Source of the DNA: Camellia lanceoleosa
Taxonomy: Eukaryota; Streptophyta; Magnoliopsida; Ericales; Theaceae
Assembly: GCA_025200525.1 (NCBI GenBank)
Contig: CM045761.1
Span: 101,098,182 to 101,162,181, forward strand
Length of the DNA: 64,000 nt
Reading direction: 5' to 3'
This document shows, piece by piece, positions 1 to 12,130 of this stretch (its first letter is position 1; each line of letters opens with the position of its first letter). The translations under genes and the position numbers were made by a program. The notes below the pieces were generated by a model that did no database searches, was not told the DNA's origin, and worked only from the letters and a program-made list of their open reading frames with translations.

Positions 1-288
1 AAATAAACAGTGTTGATTGAGGCACCCAGTCTCCAACCACCCCTACCACCCTCCCCACACACATACATGGGGGTTAGTCATTGGATAAAAAAAAAGACGA
101 AAAATAAAAAAAAAGAAAAGAAAAAGAAAAAAAAGACCAATCACAGTCCACTAGGGGGCCTGGAACCCCAGTGGGGTCTGGGGCATTTTCATAAATAAAT
201 AACTTGAACCAAGTTTATTGTGTCCGAGGAAATGGAAACTCGATGGGGATGTGATATAACTACAGAAAGTTGATAACTATTGATACAG
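1..288 (+). other. Intron sequence upstream of first visible kinase-gene exon
   Basis: No coding feature is seen. The stretch holds a purine-rich, A-dominated low-complexity tract (about 88-140) and ends in an AG acceptor at 287-288, directly before the first exon in the window. The exons for the N-terminal UspA domain of this gene must lie left of the window. Confidence 0.6.
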
Positions 289-2626
289 GTCACCATTCAA
301 CAGAAGTAAAAATTCAAACAAATCATATGGGGAGCTCTCAATGTTCGATACCGACATATCGTTCGTGAGTTCTGAAAGACGAAGCACTGATCGTGTACTC
401 GCCTCTCCCTTTAACACTCAGGAATTGGGTGTAGGTGCAGCACCCCCTCGACTTTCATATGGCTCAGATACGGACAACAGAAACTTTGGGTCCCCATTCT
501 CGGCATCCAAGTCATTTGATCCAGGTTTTATGCAGGGCTACTCCTCCAGCTCAGAAAGTGCCAGTATGTCATGGTCATCATCACAAAACCTGGTATGCTC
601 ATACAATTGCTATTGCAATTTCAGGAAACAATTATAAATTAGACTGCCCAACTAACCAAAAATATACAACCATAAGTTTGATCATAATATATGTAATAGA
701 CCACCGCGGTGACTGTCCTAGTGGTAAGGGAGTTTGCTTCTCTCCTTGTTGCTAGGATCTGAATCCCCGTTACATTCAAGTGGAAGCCGGGGGTTTTAAG
801 GTGGACCCGTTAACTTTTCCCAGTTTGCTCTGGCCCACATCAGTCATAATGGCAGGTGCGGGGCAGGTTTGGACATCAATATATATATATATATGTACGG
901 GGGCGAAATATCCTCTGCTTTCTGTACTCCTTGAACTACCACGACCGGCCTATCTCTTGAGGAGAATTGCCTCCACAATATATATATATATATATAATGG
1001 CATGGATCAAGTGTAGAATGCTTGTACTAAATACTTACAAATTTTCTAGGATGATGTAGAAGCTGAGATGAGGAGGCTTAAGCAAGAACTCAAGCAAACA
1101 ATGGACATGTACAGCTCAGCCTGTAAAGAAGCACTTACAGCAAAACAGAAGGTACTGAGTTGTGGTTAAAAGTTTTGATTTTGCTATGATTTTTTATCTG
1201 GGATAAATTACATTTTACCCCCTTTTGTTAGTGACAAAACACGAGACCTTGAATTTTAAAATGTGACACTGACCCCACTGTTAAAGAGTTAATTATGCTA
1301 AGACCCTGATGCAGGGAAGGTAATGGGATGAGCACTCAAACACAAAGAACAACCAAGAACAACCACGAATTGATAGAAAAAGAGATGCTTTCTCTTATAT
1401 AAATTTTATTCTCCAAAATAATCTGATTTGCCCCAGGGCTTACAGCTCCTATTTATAATAGAACAATGTCCAATTAACTTAGGAAACAAGCCATAAAGGG
1501 TAACGCTCACTAATCAAGGCCGAATCAAAGAAATTACAAAAATTGCTAAAAATAAAAAGATTTGAGTTAAGCTCAAATCTGGAAACTATAATTAAAAAAT
1601 ACATATCTTGGCAAAAACTTAGTCTCAAACGGATTTGTCTAGACCAAGTAATTGATGAATCAGTTTTGTCCAAAAATGGAAAAATCAATGGATATTGGTT
1701 GTGATGGGTATTGGAATTTGACCGAAATCTATCGTACACCATGGCAAAACGATGGATATTGGTTATGACATCATTTTTCGTGTCCTGACCAAATTTCATA
1801 TCAACAAACAAGTGCTATCTCACCTACTAGTGCCGTTTGCCTTTGCCTTGTTTATTCATGACCTCCAAAAACTCTATACATTATTGCATGTTAATTTGGG
1901 TATGGGGTCTTGGTAATTTCTTGCAGTGTTTATAGAATCACAATATATATAGATAATACATATATATACCAAAAGTGAAATCAATTCTATACATACTTAT
2001 TAAAAGTAAAATCAATTCTATACATACATTCGTGTGTTGGCACATGAAGTCTTTGCAACTCAAATACTACTGCATCAAAACAGAGAGTAGAATACACACT
2101 TACTTGGTGAAATTGAACACTTATTGGCAATGTTGGAGTAGTTGGGTTGGGGGGGTTTGTGGTTGAATTTGCTAAGAGATGGGCTTAGAGTTATGTATTG
2201 AGCTAAAAGAGTTCCAATAGGTGATTGAAGGGATGTCTTGTAGGAATCCACCCAGGAGATGATCAATACGGTTTTAGTATGGTGGTTTCAGCCATGGAAC
2301 ATGCCACAAAGTTTTAAGAAGAGAGAAAGTGAGAGTGCCAAAAAGAGAGAACGTGCAAATAACTGGATGTTTCGTGGCTAAGATGGTGGTTGTTGTGGGT
2401 AGATGTGGCTGGCTAGAGCTAAGAAAAGAAGAAAGCGGGTATGTTAAGCATTTTATTATGTGTCATTAGTTTTAATGGAGAAATTAACAGATTTAGTATT
2501 TTATTTTTATTTTTTATTGACAAAAAAGGAAATTTTATTAACTCAACCTAGATGGTGACAACGAGTTAATAAAGATTAATGAGAAAGTTTCAAGGAGTGA
2601 CAAGATCCCAAACAAAGCATCTGACC

Positions 2627-2661
<35 letters not shown>

Positions 2662-5600
2662 GACAAGAATAACATGGCACATCCTAATCAATCAATCAAA
2701 TCCTGCTGGATGAGCAACAAGGCAAACAATCCAACCAGGATAAGGGCAAAGTCATACACAAGGTGGCCAACAGTTAATGAGCCCAAATACATTCCTGGCT
2801 AAACCAAAATCCCTCTTCCATGCTTGAACCCACCATTGTTGAGGCACACAACTTCAACTTCCTATGATAGAACACCTACAAGAGGAAACAAGAGACAGTA
2901 CCCAAACATCCAGAACAATATTGCAACAACCTTGGCCCCAAACATTACAATTACATCTTGAAAAGTCTTCATCTCCAATAGTAGAAACCTTATTCGCAGA
3001 TTCAATTCATGGCTTGAACTTTAAAAGAATGCTTTGCCACCAGCAACTTCACAACAAACGTACTACCAGTGAATCAGACACCTCCGCACAACCCCTGCAT
3101 TAAAGCCCCCTGTAGTCGCATGTCCCTGAATGAGAATTTTAAATCTTGATCTTTTTTTACATTCCATCTAGATTAAAGACAAAGTCACTAACAATTTAAT
3201 TAGCTGTGTTTGAATAAAATTTGACCAAGAAAGCCACTCTAATCTTATCTAATTCCAAAAAATCCCCAAGAACCAGTTACTATCGAACACAATCATTTTA
3301 ATTTTTCCTTAATGTCTAGATAATTTTCCTCGATAGATCTTCCTATATAATCTTCTTCAAACTTTTGAATTTAACACCATGTACCTACCAATCAAAAAAA
3401 ATCTGCATGAAATAAGGACAAATAAAATCCATTTCCCACCGATACAAACAAGCAAGCCAGATTTCCCAAGCTTTTCTAGATCTCAACAGTAAATGATCAA
3501 AATTTTCTTCTTCTTCCACACATAAATATTACAAACCCGAGACATTAGAAGGTAAAACACTAAACTTTAACATGTCACAAGTAGTAATTCTTCTATTCCA
3601 GACCGACCATCCAAAAATTGTTACTTTCAATGGAACATATCCCACATTCTCAACAATGATTAAACATTACAATCCAAAAGCAATGAGTATAAATTGTACA
3701 TGGATTTCACTGTAAACACACATGAAGCTTCAGCTTTTCAGAGCAAAGAACCCTTTTGCTCATGTTTAATGGATGAAGTGGCTGGTAACTGTTGCAACAA
3801 CTAGTTGTAACCATCATTTTCCTGGAAAAATAGGCTCCTCCTATATTGTATCCTTTATTTGGTCCCATTATCCCCACGTCATATAAAATCAACAGTGCTA
3901 CCCTCGCAGCAAGTTAGGAGAAACAACCTTGAAAATGTCAATTTTAATGATTTTTGGCCAACCTAATGATCTTCTCAATACTTAAAAAGTTTTGCCATCA
4001 CCAACTTTCAAAATAAAACTTTTTTTAAAAAGGTTAAATTCCTTTTTGAAACATTTAAAATATAACAAAGAGATTTCTACTATTTTGAACATAAGGATCC
4101 CACCTAACTCCCTCCAAACCATACTTATCACAAATCAATTTTTTCCCACCAGTTCAATAGTAGTGCCTCATTTTTCAATTTTAGATTACAAATCCTAAGT
4201 CACCCAACCTCATGTCCATTGTGACTTCATTACAACTGTAAAAGCATCTTTGAATCTTCCAAATTTCCTTGTCCACTTTTTCTAGCATCCTAAAGAAGGA
4301 TAAATAGTAGATAGGCAGATTAGAGAGGTTAGATTTGAGAAGACTCACTCTACCGCCAATGGACAAAACCTTCTCTTCCATGTAGATAATTTTTTTTTCT
4401 TTTTTTTTGAATTAACATTTTCAGTTTAGACAGCTAGATAGGTGTTTAGTGTCACAAATCAAATGTGATGTGAGGGATGACCTGTTTTTGTGACCTAAGT
4501 ATGATGGGGATAAAATGTAACGTCCTTTGATCCTCCATCATATTGAAATAATAATCTAAATTTTTTTATTTATCAAATTATCAGTAGACAATAAATATAA
4601 GAACACTAAAATGATGTGCACTTTATATATAAAAAATCACAATCAAAATTGAAATTTTAATTTTTGGGTTTAATCATCTATATTCCAAAATATATACTAG
4701 CATGAGTTCTAAAGCACTATTATTGTTGCAGGCAATGGAGCTTCATCGTTGGAAAATAGACGAACAACAAAGACTAGATGAGGCACGACTAGCTGAGGAA
4801 GCAGCATTGGCAATTGCAGAGAAAGAGAAAGCAAAGACTAAGGCCGCCATTGAGGCAGCAGAAGCAGCTCAAAGGATTGCTGAATTGGAAGCACATAAAA
4901 GAATTAATGCAGAAATGAAAGCCCTCAAAGAAGCCGATGAGAAGAAGAAGGTACTAGATGTGCTGGCAAAAAGTGATATTAGGTACCGCAAATATAGTAT
5001 AGAGGAGATTGAAGCAGCAACCGACCACTTCTCAGACTCGCGCAAAATTGGGGAAGGAGGTTATGGGCCAGTATACAAGTGTTATTTGGATCATACACCA
5101 GTTGCAATAAAAGTTCTTCGTCCAGATGCAGCTCAAGGAAGGTCACAGTTTCAACAAGAGGTGCGGAACTTTTGCAATGTAATATACCAAGATAAGTAGA
5201 CCATAACTAAGACAACCAGGTAAATTCATGCAGTAAAATAGTTAATATATATATATATATATAACTAAGGATAGAGTGTGAGTAAGAGATATTGACTACC
5301 GGTACTAGCACTTTTTGAATTCTACTAGTTAGACTTAGATGGAAGTCACAAGAAATTTTCTCCAATTTCTATTCATAGGTTGTGTTTATCTTTGTTATGC
5401 CCTTATTTTGTTTGCTGCTCTAGTGCAGGTAGAAGTCCTGAGTTGCATACGCCACCCTAACATGGTTCTTCTCCTTGGAGCTTGCCCAGAGTATGGTTGC
5501 CTAGTCTATGAGTACATGGCTAATGGGAGTTTAGAAGATTGTCTCTTCACACGAGGGAACACACCAGTTCTTCCTTGGCAGCTAAGGTTTCGAATTGCTG

Positions 5601-6211
5601 CAGAAATTGGCACTGGCCTTCTTTTCCTCCATCAGACAAAGCCAGAACCATTAGTGCACCGTGACCTAAAACCTGCAAATATTCTTCTTGATCGTAACTA
5701 TGTTAGCAAGATTAGTGACGTTGGCTTAGCCAGGCTAGTCCCTCCATCCGTTGCAAACAATGTAACTCAATATCTCATGACCTCAACCGCTGGAACTTTC
5801 TGTTACATAGACCCAGAGTACCAACAAACTGGCATGCTTGGAATAAAGTCTGATATCTACTCACTTGGTATCATGCTGCTCCAATTAGTTACAGCCAAGC
5901 CCCCAATGGGTTTGACTCATCACGTTGAACGAGCAATCGAGAGGGGTTGTTTTGGTGAATATCTTGATCCTGCTATCCCTGACTGGCCAGTGGAGGAGGC
6001 CTTGAGCTTTGCCAAGCTAGCTCTTAAATGTGCAGAAATGAGGCGTAAAGATAGACCAGACCTTAAGACCGTTGTGTTACCTGAGCTTAATAAGTTAAGG
6101 GTCCTTGCTGAAGAGAATATGCCCAATAGTGTCATGATGTTGGGAAACAGAACGCCAGGAACCTCACCAAGTCAGAGTCAACTCTCCACAATATCTCAAG
6201 TGAGTTCCTAA
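289..6211 (+). CDS. USP-domain receptor-like cytoplasmic kinase (RLCK-IX / PUB-like family), 3' part of gene
   Basis: Four exons, 289-592, 1050-1151, 4732-5160 and 5429-6211, join in phase with GT/AG borders and give about 538 residues ending in TAA. The order is that of the plant UspA-kinase family: a Ser-rich linker (motif DTDISFVSS), a coiled coil starting DDVEAEMRRLK and rich in Ala/Glu/Lys, then a protein kinase domain. Kinase landmarks are a glycine loop (IGEGGYGPVYK), the VAIK lysine, HRDLKPAN, SDVGLARL in place of DFG, and the activation segment AGTFCYIDPEY. DVG is usual in this family, so it does not by itself mean inactivity. No U-box follows the kinase domain; the protein stops at SQVSS, so it is a USP-kinase rather than a U-box ligase. 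The N-terminal USP exons are outside the window. The product is expected to be a cytosolic Ser/Thr kinase. Its substrate cannot be read from sequence. Confidence 0.88.
700..975 (+). mobile_element. Probable tRNA-derived SINE in kinase-gene intron
   Basis: Within the 593-1049 intron a segment has a polymerase III A-box-like motif, TAGTGGTAAGG (719-729), and a B-box-like motif, GGATCTGAATCC (755-766). Their spacing suits a tRNA-derived promoter. GC content is higher than the surrounding intron. (AT)n tracts lie at about 879-894 and 978-997, the second close to the 3' end. Ends and target duplications are not resolved. Confidence 0.45.
1307..1857 (-). mobile_element. LTR-like fragment, possible copia solo LTR
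   Basis: Read on the minus strand the segment starts TGAATAAACAAGG and ends CCCTGCATCA. It has a TATA-like TATAAATAGG (complement of about 1449-1458) followed by text resembling a transcribed leader. Flanks GACCC (302-306 of the second kilobase, that is 1302-1306) and TGACC match only imperfectly, so the boundaries and the solo-LTR reading are tentative. Confidence 0.3.
1858..2504. other. Intron interior without recognisable feature
   Basis: AT-rich sequence inside the TIR element in the kinase-gene intron. It has a short direct repeat (AAATCAATTCTATACATAC at about 1978 and 2010) but no convincing coding frame. Short ORFs on both strands have no family resemblance. Confidence 0.4.
2505..4385 (-). 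mobile_element. 5'-truncated L1-type LINE in kinase-gene intron
   Basis: The minus strand at 4381-4181 reads as the C-terminal side of a LINE reverse transcriptase. The short motifs LSIGGRVSLLKS and NLPIYYLSFF match the plant L1 segment after the polymerase core. A degenerate continuation runs down to about 3500 (motif VGDGKTF), then a 3' UTR-like region. The T-rich tract at about 2505-2525 on + is the poly(A) end of the minus-strand element. It has many frame breaks and is 5'-truncated. It sits inside the TIR element and inside the intron, antisense to the kinase gene. Confidence 0.6.
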
Positions 6212-7149
6212 TGCTACATGGACATAGTATGCTTTTCACGCGAAATATATATTGTCTCTATTTGTTCAAAATAGGTCTTTTTGAAAGTATTAATTGTTTG
6301 TTGACTTTGTGATTCAAAGCAACTTGTGTCTAGTGGAAAGCCAAATTAATTCAAAATATTTTTAGGATATCTGATTTTCTTTTTTTTGGGTAAGTAGGAT
6401 ATCTGATTTCATTTACCTTTAAGACTACCAAATGAGATCTTGTTGGTTCCATAGTTCACATATAAATATGCTATCTTAATGGTGCAGTGAACCTCAAACA
6501 ATCTACGCAAACAGGGAATGACTGGAAATCTTTTTGAAGCAGGTACATTCAAAAGTATTACAAAATTTTAGAGGCTACTTGAAGCTCATTTTAGTTTTTT
6601 TTATTTTTGCAGGCTGAAGTTTGAAGATATCTCTATGCACAATTGTTCAAGGAACATAAAGCACATTAACAATTTGAAGGAAATTCTTCACAGAGAGTTT
6701 AAAGGAAAAAGGAAGAAAAAAAAATAAAGGACTTCAGTGAAGTTCTCAAGCATAAAAGTGGAGTTGTTAGTTGGTCTTGTCAAAAGCTCACAATTGCTAT
6801 ATTTGTGGATGAAAATAAGTTGCCTATAATTACAAAAATGCTTATGTGACTTGTTTTTGAATATTTTGACAGCATGAACTCCTCTCAAGTTGTTTGCTAA
6901 GTTCATGTTGACAAAGTAAATAATAAAGAACCCCTATAGTTTGCGTTTAAAGATGCCTTGTGTTTCATAAGGAATAAGAATGAATTAAGGCATCACAAGA
7001 TCAATACATGTCGTCACTTTTAAACTTGTGCCCTCTCAATTTTTAAACAGAGAAACTTGTGCCCTCTCAATAAAACAACACTATGGATTATATATTTGAA
7101 AATATTGATGGATTTTCAAAAATGGCACACCTCATTCCTAGTAGAAAGA
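6212..7149 (+). other. 3' flank of the kinase gene
   Basis: Probable 3' UTR and intergenic DNA, AT-rich, with no further exon of the kinase family and no convincing ORF. It holds the 18-bp LINE remnant listed separately. Confidence 0.5.
6366..6411 (-). mobile_element. Ultra-short LINE insertion flanked by 14-bp target duplication
   Basis: AGGATATCTGATTT occurs at 6366-6379 and again at 6398-6411. Between them is an 18-bp insert, TCTTTTTTTTGGGTAAGT, whose complement ends in a poly(A) run preceded by ACTTACCC. The same type of terminus (TTTTTGGGCAAGTAAG on +) occurs at the LINE 3' end near 51618. The reading is a reverse transcription event aborted after a few bases of the 3' end. Confidence 0.65.
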
Positions 7150-7355
7150 GATGTGGTCACTCCCATCAAATCTTTTTCACCTGAGGGGGCTTTTGAAAGA
7201 GGTGAATAGTACTCTTATTGCTTTCATACCCAAAATCCCCAACCCTAATAAAGTAAGTGATTACAGACCTATTTCTTGTTGTAACACTTGTGTACAAGTG
7301 CATTGCTAAAATTTTATCCAATAAAGTGAAAAGTGTTGTAAGCGCAATCAGCTTT
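7150..7355 (+). pseudogene. LINE reverse transcriptase fragment
   Basis: With one frameshift near 7280-7285 the + strand carries the hallmark N-terminal RT motifs of plant L1 elements: NSTLIAFIPKIPNP, DYRPISCCN and then LVYKCIAKILSNK. Only about 65 residues remain and homology fades after 7355. It is a fragment of a second LINE, in the opposite orientation to the one in the kinase-gene intron. Confidence 0.7.
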
Positions 7356-7439
7356 GGGGATAAGCACAGTAGGCTTATAACTTCATATTTTACTAACCCA
7401 TAAATCAAAGGGACAAACCAATGATAAATAGTCAAATAG

Positions 7440-8894
7440 CCTTTTATTGAAGCTCACTTAGACCCGCCATATGACCTATATGGATCTTTTAGTTTCCCAC
7501 ATCCTTAAGAAACTAGTCCGTCGTAACCAAAAAAAACTGGGTCAGGAGCTTAGGCACAAGATGGGAAGGTTTTATGCACCTATCTTGTCCGACACAAGGT
7601 CGACCTCTATTCATCATCTCTTTGATTCTTAGTTTTAAAATTGTTAAACATGATGCATGATGACAGTTTATACAATAACACGAAAAAGGTCAATCCAAAA
7701 GGATACGTTGTTCAAAAAAGGGATTTTGTATTTATTTGAGAAAAATAATTTTAAAGTTAGGTAAAAAAAAAAAAAAAAAAAAAGAGACTGATTTAAAAAA
7801 AAAAAAAAGACAGGAGTTCAATTCAATTATAAAAATTAGGTCAAAAACTCCAATCAAACCTATTTTAACAGTTATCTCAATGTTCTCCACAAAAAAAACA
7901 TAAAAAATAAAAAATATATCCAGAGAATGAGGGAAAGAAGAATAGGAAAACGGGAAAAGCATCTATCCGCAATAAGTAAGTAAAAAATATCCATCCTCAG
8001 AAAGAGGCTTATGGAAGAGAGGGAAAGAGGGGAGGGGGCGGGGAAACTTACAAAAAATGTTTATATCGATGAATCAAAAATACTAAAGAAACCATAACCA
8101 GTCATACTTTATGTTTGTTTAAGGGAAAAAAATAAAATAGTGTAACTACATCAATAGTGATACAATGATATTATTGATTCAACCCAATCTAATAGACATT
8201 ATCAAATCAATGGTGATTTGATCTCGGACATTATAACAAACAGAAATTAATTGCTCAATCACACCATGATAGCAATAGCAAGTAAAGATAGAAGAAAATT
8301 AAACTAAAAGAAAATACTAACCATGCTAAGCAATTAATTGGCTACCAAATATGAACATAACAAAATAAGATAAAAATATTAAACTAAAATTAAAATCCCA
8401 ACTAAGAACTTAAAATAAAATAAAAAGAAAATAGAAAAGTAATAAAACTTATTAACTTCAAAGCGAAACCACAGCGGCAAATGCTTTGCCACCCTTAGGA
8501 ACTCCTTCAAAGAGTAACTCCTAACACGCCTTCGGATGAAAGCATCCAAGACGAACTTGACACAAAAATTTTGAACTAAAATGGTCAAGTCTGGCACAAG
8601 AGTGTAAAACTGCCTTTTGGATTCTCTCTAGGGAAAGCTTCCTTGACTAGGAGACTGAGTGACTTCAATAATCTTCAATGTTTAGTGAAAAATAATGGAA
8701 GGAAAGAGGGGTGTATATAGGCTTTTAGGGACAGGTTTGAAGGCTAAATAGCTATGTGATCTCCCTCTGAAGGGTATCCAGTGGGCCTGACAACTCGCCC
8801 CTCCATGTCTCGTTCACAAAGCAAAGTACAATGTGAAACAAGCAAAGTTTAATTCTAATACGTCCACAAAAAATCCACTAATCAAGCAGGACGC
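7440..8894 (-). mobile_element. Family-D LTR fragment (minus)
   Basis: Positions 7530-7620 (the part around AGGAGCTTAGGCACAAG and AAGGTCGACCTCTATTCATC) match the 3'-proximal part of the family-D LTRs at 25357-28690 and 16637-18982, in the same minus orientation. A minus-strand TATA-like CCTATATACACCCC (complement of about 8711-8724) fits a promoter position in that LTR. The termini are missing. Short ORFs across poly(A)/poly(T) here (for example 7732-7962) are compositional. Confidence 0.5.
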
Positions 8895-8897
8895 TAA

Positions 8898-9027
8898 GGC
8901 TAGGTTTGGCATAACCTATATAATCTATCTTTTTATTTTTTTTTCATCACATCACCTCTCTACTTTTCTGCACATCTTTTTGTAAAAAGACAAAAAATGC
9001 ACTTTTTAAGACACCCCAAACCAATCC
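8898..9027. mobile_element. Tourist-like MITE, 130 bp, TSD TAA
   Basis: The element starts GGCTAGGTTTGG and ends CCAAACCAATCC, imperfect inverted ends of the PIF/Harbinger GG...TTTGG type. TAA flanks it on both sides (8895-8897 and 9028-9030), the target duplication expected for Tourist elements. It has an AT-rich core and no coding capacity. It interrupts degenerate family-D sequence. Confidence 0.6.
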
Positions 9028-9030
9028 TAA

Positions 9031-9147
9031 ATAAAGACCAATCATGATACATGGAGTCGCCACCTAATCTTTTTGGAAAAACTCAGAAACCCTGACTTCT
9101 ACCAATATAGGCCACTTCCCGTCACAACCAAAGGATTTGGTCCAAGT
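9031..9147 (-). mobile_element. Family-D LTR 3'-end fragment
   Basis: The text around GTCGCCACCTAATCTTTTTGG and AGAAACCCTGACTTC matches positions about 16820-16870 and 25555-25605, which lie near the 3' end of two minus-oriented family-D LTRs. It is only a short remnant and stops where a plus-oriented family-D LTR start (TGTAGACATCCC) begins. Confidence 0.45.
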
Positions 9148-9637
9148 GTAGACATCCCATTTTGACTAACCCAAAGACTTTGACTGCTAGTAAGCCTTCT
9201 GATGACACAATGGTATTATCTCTACCCTTGGAATTGTTGGAAATTGCTTAAGGTTGCTGTTATATCCTATTTTGACAAAAAAATTGACTTTTGCAAAAAT
9301 GGCAAAAAATACCCCTGAATTTGCTTCTCTGCCAAAGACTAACTTTTCAACCACGAGAGAGAGAGGAAGAAGCCCAATTGCATATAGATTGATGGCATTT
9401 TCCAAAATTATTGACTGGTTTTTATCAAAAACATCGATCGATATTCATCCAAAAAATAAAAAAATTTGACCAAGAGGCAATTTGGAGTTACTTGGGCCAT
9501 AAGAAAGCAAAAGCCATGAAAAATCGCACCTAGCCATGTAAACCCATACCTAGACATGCAAAGTTGATACCTGGATCATTGGTTGCACTTGTGCAGCCAT
9601 AGCTGGTTCGTGAGGCTGTACTTCCCTTGTGTGGCCG

Positions 9638-9995
9638 TGTTGGTGGGAGTGGGGTGTAAACCACTGTTGGTGATTCACAATGAGAGGCTTAAAATCTGAA
9701 CCAAACTGATATTTATTTCACTCACAAATAAATTCTGAACAACAAACACATAACACTCTCTTCTTTGTTTCTCCCACACTGTCTAAATCCACAAAACATA
9801 TAACTATATATAGATAAAACTAATAATGTAAATACAACAAATGTAACTACGGCTGAGGCGTGAATCGCAACTATTGTTGACAAACTTGTTCTGCAGCCTT
9901 CAGTTTTGGACAAACTTCATTGTAGACTTCACATGCCTGCTCTTAAGCCGGTGGAAAAAAACAAGCTATAAGTAAAGTAAGATTACTTCACAACA
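9638..9995 (-). repeat. Copia 3' LTR
   Basis: 358 bp, begins TG and ends CA. It contains a TATA-like CTATATATAG at about 9807 (readable on both strands). It is near-identical to the LTR at 14864-15221. Confidence 0.92.
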
Positions 9996-12130
9996 TCCCC
10001 CCTTAATCTTGATTCTCCATGCTGCTTCATTCCAAGCATTAACTTCATTCTGTTGAACAGATCATTTTTCAATGGCTTCGTGAAAATATCTGTAAGCTGA
10101 TCTTGGGATTTGCAAGGCAACAATTCCACCTCTTTATTTTTCACATGCTCTCGGATGAAATGATAGCGGGTATCAATATGCTTACTTCTTTCATGATAAA
10201 CTGGGTTCTTTGCCAATGCAATTGCTAAGCGATTATCAACATAGATCTCAGTGGGTTTTTCTTGTGGAAATCCCAAATGCTTCAGCATGTTCCGTAACCA
10301 TATTGCATGACACACAGCTGAGTTGGCTGCAACATACTCAGCTTCGCAAGTCGATAATGTCACAATGGCTTGCTTCTTGGATGACCATGTGAAAGCTGTA
10401 TCTCCCATAAAGAAAGTAAACCCTGTAGTACTTTTCCGTTCATCCAAGTCACGTCCCCAGTTGCTATTTGAGTAGCCAACAAGACTGAAATTATCAGTTG
10501 GTTTATTGAATAAACCATCATCGACTGTACCTTTGATGTAGCGAAGAATCCTTTTTACTGCATAAAGGTGTGACTGATCTGGTGTTTCCATATATCTGCT
10601 AATCAGTCCTACTCCATAGAGTATGTCTGGCCTGGTGCAAGTAAGATAGCGAAGACTTCTAACTAGGCTCTTGAAATAAGTTGGATCCACATCACCTGTC
10701 TTCGTACCTTTTCTGAGCTCCACTCCACTGTCTACAGGAGTGTTCACTGGATTGCAATTTTTCATTTCATATCTGTTGAGAATTTCCTTAGCATAACTAC
10801 TTTGGGAAATAAAAATTCCATCTTTTCTTTGTGCCACTTCAATGCTGAGAAAATGAGCCATTAATCCAATATCTGTCATTTCAAATTCTTGGACCATGCT
10901 TCTTTTAAAGTCTTTGAACATGGCTGGATTGTTTCCGGTGAAGATTAGATCATCAACATAAAGACAAGCAAGCAACATGCTTCCATCAGCTTCTTTCTTC
11001 AAATATAGTGCGTGCTCATATGGACATTTTTCAAAACCATTGTCATGAAAATACTGATCAATTCCAGTATTCCATGCACGCGGAGCTTGCTTCAATCCAT
11101 AAAGTGCTTTCTTCAATTTGTACACTTTGTCTTCATGCCTATTCTGAACATACCCCGAAGGTTGTTCAATATAGATTTCTTCTTCGAGGAAACCATTAAG
11201 AAATGCAGATTTCACATCAAGTTGATAAATCTGCCACTTGTGCTGGGCAGCCAAAGAAATCATTAGCCTGATAGTTTCCAATTGGGCAACTGGAGCAAAC
11301 ACCTCTCCATAGTCAATTCCAGCTCTCTGCTTGTAACCTTTTGCTACTAACCTTGCCTTGTAGCGTTGCACTTCGCCTTGTGCATTCCTCTTTGTCTTGT
11401 ACACCCATTTCACTCCAATGGGTTTGTGCCCCTCTGGTAGACTGGTAAGCTTCCATGTGTCATTTTTATCAATGGCATGAATTTATTCATCCATTGCTTT
11501 CTTCCATTTATCTTCCTGGATGGCTTCTGAGAAGGTAAGTGGATCACTATCTGTGAGTAGGCAGAACAAATTCAGATCTGCTTCTTCTGTAGCTTCATAT
11601 ATTTCCTGCAAATTTCTCATTGGTCATGGTTGTTTGAAAAAACTATCATCTGATGATGCTGATGATGATGCAACACTTCTGTGAGAAACTGGCGATCTAG
11701 GTGCAGGAATTCTATGTGGAGGAGTTTGTGGCTCATCTTGAACTTCTCTTGTGATTTCAACAGGAGCTTTTGATGTTTCATCTTCAAGAATGAGTTCTGT
11801 ATCTTTGACAACTTCATCTTGATTCCAGTTCCAAGCTTCTTCTTCTTCAAATATCACATCTCGACTCATGATCACCTTTTTGGTAATGGGATTATACAAC
11901 TTGTATCCCATTGTTCTATCTCCATATCCGAAAAGGATACATTTTTCTCTCTTATCATCGAGCTTGGTTCTTTTTGCTTATGGAATCTTGGTGTACGCAA
12001 CACACCCAAATATTCTGAGATGGTTGACACTTGGCTTATGTGAACTCCAAGCTTCTTCTGGAGTCATAGAATGAAGACTCCTGGTTGGGCATCTATTTAG
12101 TAGATACACAGCACATGATCTGACTTGACC
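9983..12130 (-). pseudogene. Copia reverse transcriptase-RNase H region
   Basis: From the frameshift near 12130 the minus strand carries the integrase C-terminal region, a linker, and then the RT (11413 down: KWVYKTKRN, KARLVAKGY, QLDVKSAFLNG, catalytic YVDD in LYVDDLIF) and RNase H (STCEAEYVAA, VDNRLAIALA). Stops interrupt the frame at about 11977, 11624-11626 (TGA) and 11483-11485 (TAA). In RNase H the usual YSDSDW reads YSNSNW, so the first catalytic Asp is lost by G-to-A change. The longest open piece is 476 codons, covering most of RT and RNase H. Confidence 0.9.
9996..10012 (-). other. Copia polypurine tract
   Basis: Directly inside the 3' LTR, the minus strand reads AAGATTAAGGGGGGA. 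This purine-rich primer site for plus-strand DNA synthesis lies where a PPT is expected. Confidence 0.8.

Larger units (their letters stand above)
1200..4537. mobile_element. TIR element with roughly 100-bp imperfect inverted ends, carrying nested insertions
   Basis: The sequence from about 1200 (ATTACATTTTACCCCC, then GTGACAAAACACGAGACC and AAAATGTGACACTGACC) reappears as a diverged reverse complement at about 4400-4537 (GTTACATTTTATCCCC, then GGTCACAAAAACAGGTC). This suggests long terminal inverted repeats of a non-autonomous DNA element. The copy sits in the 1152-4731 intron of the kinase gene and now contains an LTR-like piece and a LINE. No transposase is seen. The superfamily is unknown because the target duplication is not clear. 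Confidence 0.4.

Noticed and set aside
435..755. 106-codon ORF overlapping the first exon
   Set aside because: Shadow frame of the kinase-gene linker exon running into the intron; the splice-consistent frame is the other one.
719..766. tRNA gene suggested by A-box and B-box motifs
   Set aside because: No cloverleaf or acceptor stem can be formed; a SINE head is more likely.
5700..5740. DVG instead of DFG in the kinase, suggesting a pseudokinase
   Set aside because: SDVGLARL is normal for the UspA/PUB kinase family, and the lysine, HRDLKPAN and glycine loop are present.
7732..7962. 76-codon minus ORF rich in Phe
   Set aside because: Translation of poly(A)/poly(T) tracts; no family, no context.
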